Shown here: positions 28,183 through 42,400 of the stretch, one piece after another
How positions within the stretch are numbered: position 1 is the first letter of the stretch
Layout: each line of letters begins with the position of its first letter
Assembly: GCF_028769735.1 (NCBI RefSeq)
Contig: NC_088170.1
Coordinates: 49,633,585 to 49,697,584, forward strand
Source: Zonotrichia leucophrys gambelii
Lineage: Eukaryota > Chordata > Aves > Passeriformes > Passerellidae
DNA: 64,000 nt
Direction of reading: 5' to 3'
Notes under the pieces: generated by a model
Seen by the model: the letters and a program-made list of their open reading frames with translations, nothing else
Told to the model about the DNA's origin: nothing
The model's database searches: none
Translations under genes and position numbers: made by a program

Positions 28183-31100
28183 GCTGCAAAAAGAAGACCT
28201 GTGATCAAACAAAATACTAAAATAATGCCTTTTTAAAATTTTAATATTGCTACACACAGATACCAGAAGAGCTGAACATATCTTGTCAAAAAGTATAATG
28301 ATTTATTAGCTTCAGGATCTATCTGGTTGCTGATAAAATCTGAACTGTGATTGCATACACATCATTAAGCAGGAGTATGCTAGGCTGCCTTTTTTCCTCT
28401 TTAACACTGTGTCAAAGATTTCACCTAAACACACTCCTCTCTATTGGTGCTTTAATCCAGTGAAGTAAGGCTCAAGGCTCACATATTTTCAATAAGCAAA
28501 AGAACAAACAGTCTCAATTACTGAGATTATGCTTAGTCTATCCAGCAAAAATGCTGACTTTACAAAAAAATTAACATGTGCCACATTTTAAGCCTAGATA
28601 AGATTTCAAAAATAGCCATAGGAATCTAAAAATGTCAACTTGGTCCCTCTGTGTGGGGACATTCTCCTGGATAATGCTATGGAAGGCAAAAATAGGTGTA
28701 GGCTTTATTGTGCAAGTTTGGTGTTTGGTCCAGGTAGGTGAAATCGTGCTGTCCTTAGCCAAGGGACACTTTCAGTGATCTCTTCTAGGCACAAACCCAG
28801 AAAAGCAGAGTCAATACATCATCCACACCTTCTTTATTAATTCTTTCCACTGGAGATTATGCTAGGAAATAAACTCTGTATTCCCTGTTGTTTAAGTTTG
28901 ACAGAGTTTGAATGCCTGACTGGCCAAATTAAGATGAGGCATTGTAGACCAGGCTCTGTCAGAAAGGTTAATCAATAAAAACAGAGGCCTCTGGTAGAAA
29001 AAATGCTGTTTCAGAAAAAGAAAATGGAGTAATGTAATTGCTCTGTTCGATTTCAATAATTTTGTGTTTCATGGCTGTTTTCACCAAAGAGAAGATGGAA
29101 AACTGAGTCATGGATCAAAGGTACACCACACTCTATAGGAATTTAATTTTTCTGTTTAACAAGAAATTAAGATAATAATCATAAGCTTCAGACAGAAGCA
29201 GAAAAATTGTGTAAATCCACCAAAAAGAAATGTGAAAGTGTTCTGTCTCCTCAAAATGAATTTTATTGTTCCCTCTGAAAGCAAGATATTGAAAATAGCT
29301 TAGCTTCAAAGCCCTGTTTTTCATTATTGTGGCTTATTGCCCACAATTGGCTGCTTCCAAAGCCCATTCAAAGCTCTTGTGTTCTTTGACTGCTTCTCCT
29401 ACAGACTGTGAAAGAAAATGTGAAAGAAATTCTTGCCTATTACAGACTGTTAAGTTTTATATTTGGTTTGCTATAGGAAAAAATGTTAACAGTATCTTCT
29501 GCTGCCTACTGTTCTTACAGTAGGAAAGATGGAGCCATACATATGGGCTGCCTCTGTGCTTTAAAAGACATTTGTTTGTTAAGTTACCAGAGAATTGACA
29601 TGGTACCTGAAGAGCTACCATGTGCATTTCTGGCAGCTGCTCCTGTAGATAACAGTTTTCATTGACCTTCTGTACCAAATGTTTTGCTTGGTTCCTGCTC
29701 TCTGCAAAATTGAAAATATGGCAGTGGGATGGGAGAGTCTTGTACGACCCAAGTATTTTATTGGTCTGTACACTCTGCATGGGATTCACCTGACTTCTGT
29801 TTTCAACAGTGTGACCTAGTTCCTTAGGATGCCTATGTATTGGGGTGAATTACCTATTTAAGGCACAGTTTGGTTGATCTGTTCTGAATATGTATTTTAT
29901 CTGTGTCTGAGTGGCTTAGCTGTTAAGTTGTAGTGTCTGTGTTTCAGCTCCTAATATTTGATCAGATGAAACCTATCTTCTGTAATTTTTATCGTGAGTA
30001 ATCTGGATAAAATATATTTGATTAAAACAAGTTATGCAAGCAAAGTTTCATGAGTCTTATGCAGAGAAGGCAGGGAATTTGATATAGACTCCTTTAGCAG
30101 GATGTTGTTGGCATTCCTTAGCACGTGAAATTCCTGTAGTTCAAAGCTGGTGCTGTAACTCTTGCTACCACTTTGTGACTACTGAGTATATGATGATGGA
30201 TATTCAGGCTTGAGGACTTACAGGGTGCTGAACAGTCTGTATGCATGTACCTGAGCACAGTGAAAGCATTTGGTCCTATGGGATTTGACCTGCCTTGGAT
30301 CTGGCTCTTCACCCACTGAAAATTCCAAAAACTCTTATAAAGGCAAAGTCATTGTAGAGGTAACAAGATTTTTGCATAAAGGTTTGCTTTGGAAAAGGAA
30401 GTGAAAGAAGAGAAAACAGGGCAGGGGGTGGGAAAGAAGACTGGCGATGAAGGAAATTGAGCAAACCACTTTTCCAGTAATCATTTTATTTGAAAGTATA
30501 ATTTCATAACCTTTTTTAACTTGTTCTTTATATAGCTTGAGGTTTTAGCCTTCATCCAGGGTTTTATAATCTGTTAGGAATTTAATGTATAATTTAAATA
30601 AATGATAGAAAAATAAGCCCACTAGTGATAAGAATGAAGGCTCTGCTTCTGTGAAATAAAAATTCACTTCTCACCTTATAAAGTTATGAAGCTTTGCTCC
30701 AGTCACATACTTTTGTGATTGTTCCCTACCTTTAGGTGTGAAAGTCATCATTACTCGTCAAAAGCTGTTTAAATAGGAAAAAAGCTGACTTGTAGATATT
30801 ATTTGCTCTTATTATTTTGCAATAGAATAATATGAACTGTAAAGCAAAATAACATACAGTATAGAAGTTTAAAAATGCAGGTTTTATTCTTTTGAGGTTT
30901 TAAGTTCCTGCCTGCCAAAAAGGTTCCTTCAAAAGTGTCTATTAATCCTAAATAACAACTTAGAAAGGAAGTAAGGGCCATCTGGAAAAGTCTTATTCGT
31001 GGGAAGAACAAAGACATTTATGGTGTCTAAGTCTTGGTGTAGATTTCTGTCAAGATGGAAAGAGCACATCATACACTCTATTTTGGATATGGGTTTGACC

Positions 31101-32586
31101 CTCTCCCTTGCTAAGCAAATGCTGGACTTTAAGAAGCCAGGAAACTTAATTAAGGACCTGGATGAAGTTCATTCCTCTTGACAGGAGCATTCTCTTTGCA
31201 TCAGCTCTTCATGGGAGCATTTCTGTTAGGGGGATACTTACAGTAAGTTCCCTCTGTGGCAGATGGGCATTATCCTGGTCCAGATCAACTTCTGAAGCTG
31301 CTACTGTCCATTCTTTGACTCAAAATGGCTTCAGCTGTTGTGCCATGACTTACAGAACCTCATTAAGCTGGAATCGAAGAATCAACTCACATGCCAAAAT
31401 ATGAATGACACAATGGTCTTGGGTCAATAGGTTATCTCTGTCATAAAATGCTATAGTGAAAAAGTTAAGACAACTTGGGATTTCATAGTCATCCTATCTA
31501 AGTCCAGATTTGCTTTGATTCCCTATGTCTCTAGTGTGTTTGAAGACTCCCTGGACAAAATGGAGGTGTTTTGTGTCTAAGCTGGAGAATTAGTCCTTCA
31601 GAGTCCTCTCAGGCCACTCAGTAAAGTGAATGGAGAAAAGTAATCCTTCAGGGAGTGATGTGGAGAACCTAACAGATGCCATCACAACATTACAGAGAAC
31701 AGCTCTTTAAGTCAATATCAACCCTATCATTCTCCTTCTCAAAGATCAGAGATAAGCATCACTTTTTAAACCAGAATTATAGTTTAGGTGAAAATGCTAA
31801 AATATAATTCACTGACCTTGTACTCTGCCTTTCCATAATTTCTGCAAACTGTCTTGCCGCTTCAGAAAAGACCTGTGAGGTTTTTTCTGAAGGTTCCTGC
31901 ATACTGTCTGTGAAAAGGGACTCATTACAATAAAGGTACTACAGAAAGAAGGCTCTGTGCCTGTAACACCAGTTCCTGTAACCAGGAACTGAAGCAGTTC
32001 TTCCTATGAAGTGCTGAGTATTTTCTCAATCCAGCAAACTACTAGTATGAGTGCTCAATCTTACTAACGTGATCCTAAAGCAGGAAAATGGGAAACCATG
32101 TCCTTTTTCCTAATGATGGAAGCAGAAGCTGATATAAAGGAAAACATATTTTGAGCTTTGTATTGCTGAAAGTATCTTTTCTTTATAAACCAGAACTGAT
32201 AACCAGTTAATTGTGAACTCCATGTGCTGAATTATAGCTCGTTTTTCAGATGAACCTGGACAATATCTGAGTAGATTTTAAAATAGTAGTAACTACAAAT
32301 AGAGGACTTGACAATCTTTCAATCATTCAAATAAGACTTCATTGCAACAAATACAGTGCAGCTGATAAAATTAGGAGTTCTGTTTTTGCTTCATAGAAAA
32401 AAGATTTTTGTTGTTTTGTATTTGGTGGTTTTAAATATATGAAACCTAAAGTGGGGCAGATGAACTCCTACTTTAGAGTTTGTCATTTCTCGTCCCATTG
32501 GAGATTTTTTTTACTTAAACCACTAACTGAACTCACATCAAGAGGACATAAAGGATTTGAATTTACATCTCCTACATCTCAGCATT

Positions 32587-32880
32587 TCTCCTGAGATTAT
32601 AGAATTTCTCTGAGATTATAGAATCATCAGATTGTAAAATTTGGAAGAGACCTCTAAGATTGTCACATTCAGCCATCAACCTAGCATCACCACTGTTCAT
32701 TAATAAACCATGCCCTCCAGGGCCATATGCACACATTTCTTTGAACACTTCCAGGGATGGTGACTTTCCTGGGCAGCCTGCTCCAATGTTTGACAATTTC
32801 TTCTGTGAAGAAATTTTTCCTATTGTCTGATTTAAACCTCTCCTAGTGCAAATTGAGGCCATTTCCATTAGGCTCTTAGA
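32587..32880 (-). mobile_element. CR1 LINE 3' fragment (-)
   Basis: Antisense CR1 end. On the + strand it opens with two copies of a TGAGATTATAGAATT-type unit (degraded terminal octamers), then GGAAGAGACCTCTAAGATTG, then CCAGGGATGGTGACTTTCCTGGGCAGCCTGCTCCAATGTTTGACAA in pieces, and CTAGTGCAAATTGAGGCCATTTCC. The minus-strand open stretch 32572-32883 is derived from this element. Confidence 0.88.
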
Positions 32881-33149
32881 CATTACAGAGATGTTCCAGT
32901 TGTGTTTTCTACTGGACTTAGTCTGGCATATCAGTTCCCAGGATATTTACTAATCAGCCTTCCCTGATTCCCACTCCTAACTTGAAAATCAGCACCATCT
33001 CGTTTCCTGTGAGTGTGTGAATGAAAAGCTGCACCATTGGAAGCCTTCAGGGCACTTTTGGCCTGCAGCAGGGATGGCTGAGGGAGATGGTCTATTTTAA
33101 CCCAGAATGCACAAGGTTTCCATGAGAGTTTGTAGCAGCTTTCCTGTGC

Positions 33150-33440
33150 AAGAGGAGGCTGACAAGAGGCAGCCAGGCTCTTTATGGAAGAGGTTCACAG
33201 CAGAATAAAAGTTGATGGTCATTCATTCAAATATGTAGTTTCTGGCTGGGAGTACGTAAGGGAGCATTTCTTTATTTGTGATTCAGCTGCACAGTGGGGT
33301 TGGGCGGGCTCCGTTCCTGAAAGTTTTCAAGAGCAGAATAGCAAAGCAATCTGGTCTGATTTAATAGCTGAGTCTGCATGAGCGGGAAGTTAGATTAGAG
33401 ACCTTCTGAGGTCCTTTCCAAGTGGAATGATTTTGTAAAA
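33150..33440 (+). mobile_element. Old CR1 LINE fragment (+)
   Basis: Diverged CR1 in sense orientation. Recognisable parts are GGCAGCCAGGCTCTTTATGG, TGAAAGTTTTCAAGAGCAGA and the terminal GAGACCTTCTGAGGTCCTTTCC followed by GAATGATTTTGT. It is more degraded than the copy at 52255 and so probably older. The 5' limit is uncertain and could extend towards 33030. Confidence 0.7.
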
Positions 33441-33800
33441 GAAATTCCTGCCTATTACTCAGTGATTCTGTGAACTGTATGGAAGAAGGCTCACACTTTT
33501 GAGGAGTGTGAAACAAATACAATGTGCTCTTTGACTGTCGCAAATTGTTATGATATGAAAGATTCAAAACTCTATGTGTTTGCTTATATTAATGATGAGA
33601 AGTACCTTTTTGTTTTGAAATTCTGTGATTTGACATTTGAAGTACATTACATAATTCATAAAATATGAAGTGTTACCACTATGACATAGAAAATACAGAG
33701 GAGGGTGAGAAAATACTGGAGGGTGAGAAAGGTAGAATAGGACCCAAAGAGCTTTTTTGCTTTACATGAAATGCCTTACAGCACATTCAAGTCTCATTTA

Positions 33801-33858
33801 ACCATAGAAACATTAAGATAGGAAAAGATCTCAAAGATCATCAAATCCAACCTTCATT
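33801..33858 (-). mobile_element. Short CR1 3' end (-)
   Basis: Antisense CR1 terminus of under 60 bp: ACCATAGAAACATTAAGATAGG, then AAAAGATCTCAAAGATCATC and AAATCCAACC. The similarity fades after that. It may be a very short insertion or the remnant of a longer one. Confidence 0.6.
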
Positions 33859-33928
33859 TGCATGAGCCTTTTCTTTTGCATTCTGATAGAGTGAAGAGGT
33901 TTATTCGGTTTACCAGGAGGAAGTAGGA

Positions 33929-33973
33929 TCATCCCTAAGCCATAGGCAGTGTGATCAACCCTAAGCCATTGGC
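33929..33973. repeat. Short imperfect tandem duplication
   Basis: ATCATCCCTAAGCCATAGGCA (33929-33949) recurs as ATCAACCCTAAGCCATTGGCA (33953-33973), two mismatches, period 24 bp. Confidence 0.8.
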
Positions 33974-34870
33974 AAGAAGGCCACTTGGAATCTCTGCACA
34001 TCTGGGATTTCATAGCTGCCTTGATTTGTTGGACCTGTGTTGGACCTTTCCATTCCCCACTATGCTAAATTGTGAAGTTCCTCAGCCTAGAAAGAGTTTA
34101 TTTAATCCCCACAATCACTATGTGGTGTTCCATTTAAATCAATCTTTGTATGACATTTTGTAGTGCAGAATGGTTAGCTAGATTTTATCTACTACATGTT
34201 TTCTTTGAAGTTCACTCTTTAGTATGAAAATAGTAATGCAGTGCTTTCAGGCTAGCAGCCAATCTTGAGCTGGTTACTCCTATGTTATTCTTTCAATACT
34301 ATAGGCTTATTATTGCAAAATAGAGGAATTTCAAAATATTTCCAAATATATTTTAGCAGTTGAAAACAATTATTTTAGCAATTCTATTCACAGCACATCA
34401 CGGACAGTTGTTTGTCCTAAGAAAACAGTGTATTGTTTGTATAAAACCCATATCCTTCTCTTTCACCTTTCACCTTTCCCTTTTCTGACCTTCCCTCAAG
34501 ATTTCTTACTGTCTTTCTCATGCTGGTAGTACGAAAAAATAATTGGAAAAAGACAAGAAGTTATTGAACATCAGTACTTTTTCTATAAGTATCCTCCTCT
34601 GATTTAGTCATGCAGAAATGCCATTTTTATGAGAGAAAGGGTTATTAACAGATTAGTGGGAGGATCAGCAGAGCAAAATTGCTCCACATCTGTGTAATCC
34701 TATAAAAAAAGACTGTAAAGTTTATACAATATGTACTGTTGTCAGATGATAGAAAGGCTGTAAAAAGGATGTGGAAGGAAGGAATTAAAATGAAGTAAAA
34801 GCAAGATGACAACATCCTTGCACTAATACTTAATTTAACTCTTCTTAAATTAATATAATGTATCTAATAT

Positions 34871-34936
34871 AGATTACAGTTTACAGTATATAATGAAACC
34901 TAATATATGCTATGTACACTTTATACACTGTAATCT
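34871..34936. repeat. Inverted repeat, 10-bp arms
   Basis: AGATTACAGT at 34871-34880 is the exact reverse complement of ACTGTAATCT at 34927-34936, with 46 bp of AT-rich sequence between. May be chance in such AT-rich DNA. Confidence 0.6.
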
Positions 34937-36002
34937 GATATTTGTTGAAATAGATCCTTTCCATTATCTCAGTCCTTTTGTAGGTAGTAAATCCTCTAAG
35001 TCTGATTTAAACTGGAAATGTTTCAGTTTTCTGCAACAGCCTAGTCTGCTTCAGGGCCAGTGTCTCAATGTCCACAGTAAATTCTTGTAGCTCCTTGCCA
35101 CATGGAAGAGAGCTGGCACTGGAGAGCATTTGGTCTGTGTGATTGGTTCAAAATTTTTAGGATATTTTGTAGAGCCTCTTTACTACTGGGAAGACACTGC
35201 ATGAAATTCTTGTTCAAGATAGTCATTATCTTACTGAGGAAAAGTAGGAAGTTGAAAAATAGATGGTTAAAAACTAAGAGTACAGGCAGGTCCTGGGCAA
35301 TGCATCAGCTAGACTATTAGTCTAAAGCAAAAAATATTGAAACTCTGATATTCAATCCATTATTTTAGAGCTGCTCAGGTAACATTTCTTGTCATTAAAT
35401 AATCCTTTCAATCCAAAAAACAATGTGAGTCATAATGTGTAAGGTTTTGCTACAGGATGTGAATGTATCCATGCCAACTCTGCTGAAGGACAAACTTGTT
35501 CCACATCTCCAGAAAGATGAATTTACAGTAAATAATTTTATTAGTAGACACAAGAAAGTTAAACACTAAACACCTCACAGGCTGACTCAAAATACTTACG
35601 AAAGGTGGAGGAGTCCACAGCTCTACAGAGAGTTATTTCTTTGAAGTGATGAATCTTGGTGAGTGAGTTTCACCTGGGCTGGGAACATTGCCCAGATCCA
35701 AGTGTAACCTCTATCCTTATGAGAAAAACAGTAGTTAACATGTTTCTAACATCTCAGTGGAAACAATCTGAGTCACTTTGATTCAATTATCTTTGTTGTG
35801 CTAAGCTGGCTGCATTTTTAGTGTCCTCTTTGCTCCCCAGACCTGAAGTAAATCACAGAAATCTTCCAGATGTCTCCCTATAAGGGAGAGTGAATTTCTG
35901 TATGAAGGTATTTTTATAGGTCAGGGAAAATTCTGTGTCCAATAAGATGTAATTAACTGCCTTAATACCTTGTTGACAGAGCCTAAATGTTTATTCTTAA
36001 GG

Positions 36003-36022
36003 TTTTTTTTTTTTTTTTTTTA
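36003..36022. repeat. Poly-T tract, 20 nt
   Basis: Twenty uninterrupted T, the longest homopolymer in the window, followed by AATTTC. No associated retroelement body was recognised. Confidence 0.9.
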
Positions 36023-38829
36023 ATTTCTATTTCCACTATGTCCCATCTCAGTACTAATGTGATCTCAATATTTATCAAAGCAAGACTTCAGCTCAGCATC
36101 CCTTACCATGCCTTGTGCAACAGAATAAATATAGTCATTAAGCACATAATTTGATTTTCAGAAGTTGTTGGTTTTTTTGAGGGAGGTCTTGTTCAACTAC
36201 TGACTGCTGGATTACTTTAGCTGAATGAAAAGTACTTGTAGTAAATTACTGCAAGAAGGCTGTTGGAGAAAGCATGGCAAATTCTAACTCCAGCTTGCTT
36301 ATTTGGCACTACCTGCTTGCAATCTGTTTCTGTCCATGTGTGAGAGCTACCTGCATGCAGTCTGTTCAGCGAGCCATCAAGCTGTAAGCCTGCATTTTCA
36401 GTCTGCTGTCCACCAGAAGGCAAACCTTTAATCAGTATCTTTTAAAAGAGATCATGGTTAGTAAAAATCCATTATATTCACTTCTGTGATTATAGCAGCC
36501 AGTATGCTGCAAATTCATTAGAGTCACTTTCAAACCCATTATAGTTTAGAAAATAAATCACTACATGGCTAGATTTTTAGGTGTTCTAGGAAAATAAACG
36601 TACCCATCTTACTTCTGTGTCCCAGCTGTGTATATTAAATGAGTATCTGGGAATATGTGAAATTTAGTGCTGGTCACAGCTATTAGACATCAATGAAAAT
36701 ATTCTAACTCAAAGGCTCTTTTGAGTGAAATACATAATGATTTTCAAAGTCAAATCAGTCCTTCATTATTTTTTATGGTAAGCCACAGTGTGGTATAAGG
36801 GAAGCATAAATGATAACCAGATTCTGTCTGTAAATGGTTTTTTTTCTGTTTTGATAGTCACCGTTATGACTGTTTTCCAAGAAACTTTAGTCTCAAATGA
36901 TGTTGACTTAATTCCTTTCAAGCAATTTTATTTTTACCAAAGCTTTCAACTGAAGAGGAAGAAAGGAGAAAAAAACTCCATCACTTCTTTAATCTTATCA
37001 TCATCTGAGTCTCTTTCATACATAAAGTCATAGTCATACTTTCTGCACTACCATGGGCTTATAGAGCACATTCTGAATAAAAGTAGCTGCAGCTGGACTT
37101 ATGGACAGTGTTGGATGGAGACCTATCCATGCACTGCCCATGTGTCCAGTCACTTGCACAGGTACTTTCTCTAGTGTCATTTACATATTCTTAGTTTTAG
37201 CCCTCACATTTGTTGTATAGTCAACATTGCCTAAACTGTACATCAGTAATAGATTTTTCATTGTGTATTTTCTGGTTAAAGCTAGGAAGATTTGTGTAAA
37301 TGTCCTCTATCTAAAAATATACTTTCTCAAGGTCTCTTGACTGACTTAAGCAAGCAGCCTAATGTCTTAATAAGAGAAGGGTCTGATCTTTGGCCAGAAA
37401 AGCCTCAGAGATTGATTCTTTATCAGAGATGGCTTCTTTATTGAAGGTCACTTTAAAAACAGAGCCAAATAAAGAAGGGTAAGGCAGCTGCTTGCAAGAT
37501 TGCCAGGCACTATGACCTGCCTCTCACTGAGCTGCTGGGAAAGCTCAAGATGTAGAGATCAACCCTGCCCAGAGCGGGGTCATTGCAATGAGCACATGCT
37601 TATTTCAGGTGCCTCTTTTCTTCTTGACACCTTCCAGATGAGAAGTGGTAGTGGATGAGATGGCCTTCCATAGAAAATGTGTCCCCAGGCTCAAGTGTGA
37701 CCCAATGGGGGCCTCGTGTCCCCCTGACTGTCTGTGTGTAGCTGGGTGATATTTTTCAGTTCATGCTTGAGCAGACAAACCATTTGGAACACTCTCACCA
37801 GTGAGCAAGAGTGGGTCCTTTCACCAGTGATATTGTTGTCTAAAGTGGAGGGTGTTTGGCTCTTGGGAATCGACTGAAATGAATCAAGTGTTGAACAGGA
37901 CTGCTCTGAGGATCCCGACCCTGTGTGTTCCCTGGGCCATCATTAGAGACAGGCAGCACCAGAGCCCGTGGCTGCTCTGCAGTCAGTGCAGACTGTGGAT
38001 GTGTAAAGGGAAATTCCTCCTGTTAGCCACACAAGTGTAGTTTCCTTTAGAGTGAAGCTTCCATGGTTATGTAGACTCTGTCTTTACACTAAAGGCAGTA
38101 ACTTGCAGGTTTTTTTGGCATTGTCTGGGAAAACAGTTTCAGAAGTCTTCTACCTGGTGTTTCTGAGCCTGTATAAATGGCTTTCTCAATATTCCTCAGA
38201 CCATGTGTGGCTGTGATGTGTATTCCAATACATACCATACCATGGAGAAGTGAATTTCTGTATAAAACAGTGTGTGAAGCAATTCCTTAAACAAAAAACA
38301 TTTTAAGTTGCCCTGAAGCCAACATTACATACATTACATTACACTTTGAAATCTTGTTTCCAGTCTATCCATAGCTCACTAATACCCTTTCAGCCCTTTG
38401 GGCCCCTTTAAGCTCAGCTTAGAAAAATTAGAGTAAGAGAGGAAATACTGATGTTCCTTTCTTTTTTGGTCACATAAAGGAAGCAAAAGAAACAGAACCA
38501 GTGGTTCTGTTGAACTGATCTTGCAGAATTCCATTCTTTTTCATCCTGTTTGGCAGTCACCAGGTTTGCTATTCATGATTAATATTTTGCTAAAAAAAGA
38601 AATCAGTGTTGCATTCCTTTTCTGATGTTCAGGTAATGTTGAGGAGAGTCCAGGGCAATCAGTTGGAGACAGATTTAGGGATCTTGAGGTCTAGGGAAAC
38701 AGAACATGTCCAAGCAGTGTAACTAGGCTCATTATGTACTGTGGAGGGACTGTTGGTGAGATAAAGCTTGCAGAGAAAGGTTCAATGTTTTTTCTAGTAG
38801 AACATCATATATAACTAGGGGGAAGAAAG

Positions 38830-38853
38830 CACACACAAACACACACACACACA
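38830..38853. repeat. CA microsatellite
   Basis: About eleven CA units with one interruption (CACACACAAACACACAC...). Probably polymorphic in length. Confidence 0.9.
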
Positions 38854-39420
38854 GGAAGAAAAAAATATTTGGGTACAGCCCTTTGTTAAACCTGAAATAG
38901 AAGTGTTCCATTTGTAAATCTTGAGAAGATTTTCTATGTGCCAACAAAGTGATTAGGGAGTCAGATATATTCCCCCAGAGACAATGATATGGAAATGAAA
39001 GCATCTTAGATTTACCTTTCTATGGGAATTATACATCTAATCTTAGGTTATACAGGAGAACCTCTCCTCCACTTTGAATTGCCACAAGATCTCTCAGGGA
39101 TATCAGTACCAACTTCAGTCTGTCCTTTCTCACACAGCAGTTAATAGGCCCCTAATGGTGCTCCCTCCATCCAGTTTCAGCCTGTGTTCCTTATGCACAC
39201 CTAGACTATGGACACAGTGGGTCCAAGGCTCTTTACAAGTCAGCATTTAGTTGTGTGTTCAAAGCAAATGCAACCAGCTTCCTTGTGAGAGCCTGAGACA
39301 GAACTGACCAGAATACCCTGCAGCCCCCTGGCTGGAGGGAAAACATTGGGAGCTTGAACTGAAATCTCTGCTGCCAGTCAGTTCAAAGGGAAACTGTGTT
39401 TGAACAGTTTTTTCTATAAA

Positions 39421-39458
39421 AACATTTCCCTGTGTTTTCTATATCACAGGGAAATGTT
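39421..39458. repeat. Perfect hairpin, 14-bp arms
   Basis: AACATTTCCCTGTG at 39421-39434 and its exact reverse complement at 39445-39458 enclose a 10-nt loop (TTTTCTATAT). The stem is mixed in composition, so it is less likely to be a composition artefact than the AT-rich palindromes elsewhere. No known element was matched. Confidence 0.85.
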
Positions 39459-42400
39459 CTACAAGGAAAATACCAATTACTGCTTTATGCACTTCACACT
39501 CCCACTAATATCCTGAGAACACCTATTATCAAGCATTGTGGGCAAAGGTATTTTTAAACTCTGTTAGTGCTGAAGGGGCCAACTTATATATCTCTGTGAG
39601 CTGTGGGTGGCTTTGCCTATGCTCAAGACAAGAAAATTAGGCACTTAGGAGGATGGCAACTGAATGAGGGTTTTGAGAGGATACATTGCAAGGATGAATA
39701 CTGTTGGATGGAACTCCAAGATACAGAAAATAAGAGGCAGAGTTGTGAATTGGACTCAAACATCCTAAATCTCTCCTCAAAATCCTAACCTTAGTGTGCC
39801 CCAGGCCCTAAATAAAAAAAAAAGTTAATAAATGTACTTCACCATCTAAAGGATTTGGTGCTAGAAATGAGAAGTACTTTTGTTACAGTATACCCTGAAG
39901 CACTGAATTCATATCTGAAAGCCTTGCTTACTGTGAAAAGCAGCTTCAACAATAGTGTTGGCAGATGTATAGCTCACTGTACCAAGTCCTAGGCTAACAT
40001 GCTTTTTCAATGCAATGCATTCATTGTCAGAGTATTTCAACTTAAGAAATCATGAAGGAACAGTAACGCTTTTCGTTCATTCTTTCTCTTATCCCTTTTC
40101 ATACTTCCTGATTGTAGTGATAATTTTTCAGTCTGAGAAGTTCTGCTGTGTTTGTCATGGCTGTGATATAAAGGTCATAGCCTAAATCAAAGGGAAAAGG
40201 CCTGAGCTCAAGTGCTTCTTGCAGTTAGGAGGCTTAGAGTACAGATCTTTCTGCAGTGTGATCTGTGAATGCCATATACCCTGAGCATGGCAGGGTGGAG
40301 ATGAATGCTCCTTATAAACAGCCACAAGACTGTAGAAGTTCCCAGCCAATATTGAACATTTTTTACCTAATTACCAGGGAAAAAAATTCAGGGTCACCTC
40401 AGCACTTTATTGAGAGAACAATAAATATGTAGTAATTCCCTTTGTTATCACTTAAAACATTTACTTTTTGCACTGTCAAAGCACATAGTTTTCTCCAGCT
40501 ATTCCTCATTTTCAGATAGTGGGCTTGGCAAAATTCAAGTTAGTTCACATTCAGAGCTTGCAGTTAAAAAGATAGATGCAGAGAAGAGGACAAAAAAGGA
40601 ATTGAAAACTGATGCAGCTCTTAAAGACTCCAGGTCAACATTATTGTATCACTTTTTAAGCTGAAAAACACCAGAACATAAACAACAAAATGCCTCTTTT
40701 ATCTACTATTTCTTGTTCCTGTTTTATCTTCCTTTTAGGGAGGAGTAAATACTAAATTCTTTTAATTCCTTTTCTTTCTTGCTTTGTGTACTTTGTTTAT
40801 AAAGCATACAAGCTGGAAATCATCACTGTTCTTGCTTGGGAAAATTAGCTTTATGAGGAAAACATGTTCACTAAGAAAGCACTTGAAAAATCCATACAGA
40901 TGTTAACTACAAATACTGAAAAAAACCCCAACAACCCCTCTGTAATTATAATTAGGTACATTTTGAAACAGTTTCCAAAATTTAAGTTTCTGATATTCTG
41001 TTCCTAATGGAATTGGAGTTGGATTTCGCATTCAGTTATCTTGGTTCAACTGATTCTGCTGGATCTCTGAGCTGTTCAGAATGATAATTCACAAGACTTT
41101 GTTAAATTAAGAGTCATGCTTTTTAGGTCTCATGTGAATAATTTTGTTCTACGGCTCACAGATGCAGCACTTTAACTGTTTGGGTGCAGGAAGGCAGATA
41201 GGGTCTAACCGATGTGCATATAAAATGGAATTGAATCAAAATCCCTCATAGATTAAAAGGATCCTTTTATATTCCCTATGCACATAAAAGATACTAAACT
41301 AGTGTTATGCAACTTGTAATATTTTCTTGAAACAGTTTCATAGCTTTCTCTGAGGTTAGCATTCTGAGTGCTGAGGAAGACACTGCATCTGCTGTATTGT
41401 CAGAATGAAATTTATTTGTCCATATAAATAGCAAGTGCTTTAAGTCTTTGTGGAAAGGCATCTACTGGGATTTTCAAAATTTTTAGCAGTTAGTAAAGGT
41501 ACTCTGTAGTTATGACAATCTTCAGTCACTGGTTAAAGCATGTGACATTATTCTCAAAGAAATTTTACCTGCAGAAATTTGTGAATGAGAAAAATCATGT
41601 AATTTAAAGTATGCTTCTATTCTTAAGAAACAATAATATCAATTATAGTAACAGCATGAATAGCACAATTAAGAACTTAAAAGCAATTAAGACTGATGGC
41701 TGTACTTTATCCAGGTATCAAACTCTTCTCTAATGCCCTGACAACATGACCAGTATCTCAGCTTTTTGTATCATTCCTGATCTCCTACTGATGAACAGAG
41801 TTGGATTATTCCATAAAAATACTGAAAAGCCTTCCTTTGTATTTAAAAATGCCTTCTTGAGCTGATAGGTAGCAGCAGGTGTAAATCTTAAAAGTAACTT
41901 TATTTTTGTTGCGGTGCTTTGTTACTGCTGGAGCACCAACTGCTAAAATAAACACAGATGGACATTTTTTTCCCTGATAGTGTGACTTCTCCCAGGAAAG
42001 TCAAGGGCTCCTTGCCTTCTTTTCTTTTACTGCAGTTTCACAGTAATCATTTTTCATTAAGGTGGAGGTGGTGAAAAAGGTACCTCAGCAATTAAAAATC
42101 CATTAATGGTTAAATTAGATTTCTGAATCTGAACCATTACTGCATCTACAATGGTCTTCACTGTACAACATTCATCCCATGACATCAGCTGCATGAGTGT
42201 GGGTCAGCTTTATAATGCTTTGTTCATCTCCGTCTCTTCCTGTGTAATTTTGAAAGTGTACAGTTATGATTTTTTTTTACTATTTTTATATGTCTGAGTA
42301 AAGCTGTGTATGTATATGTATATGCATAAGTACATAATTGAGAGGAAATATAGTTATTGGTTATTCAAAGGTGAACTAAACAAACAAAATTCTTATTAAA

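Larger units (their letters stand above)
24469..32586 (+). other. Intron sequence without recognised gene
   Basis: Part of the 42 kb CPED1 intron. It contains two homopolymer tracts (26802-26818 T, 28165-28182 A) and otherwise unremarkable AT-rich sequence. None of the ORFs (largest 110 codons, 29457-29789 minus) has a recognisable product. Confidence 0.7.
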
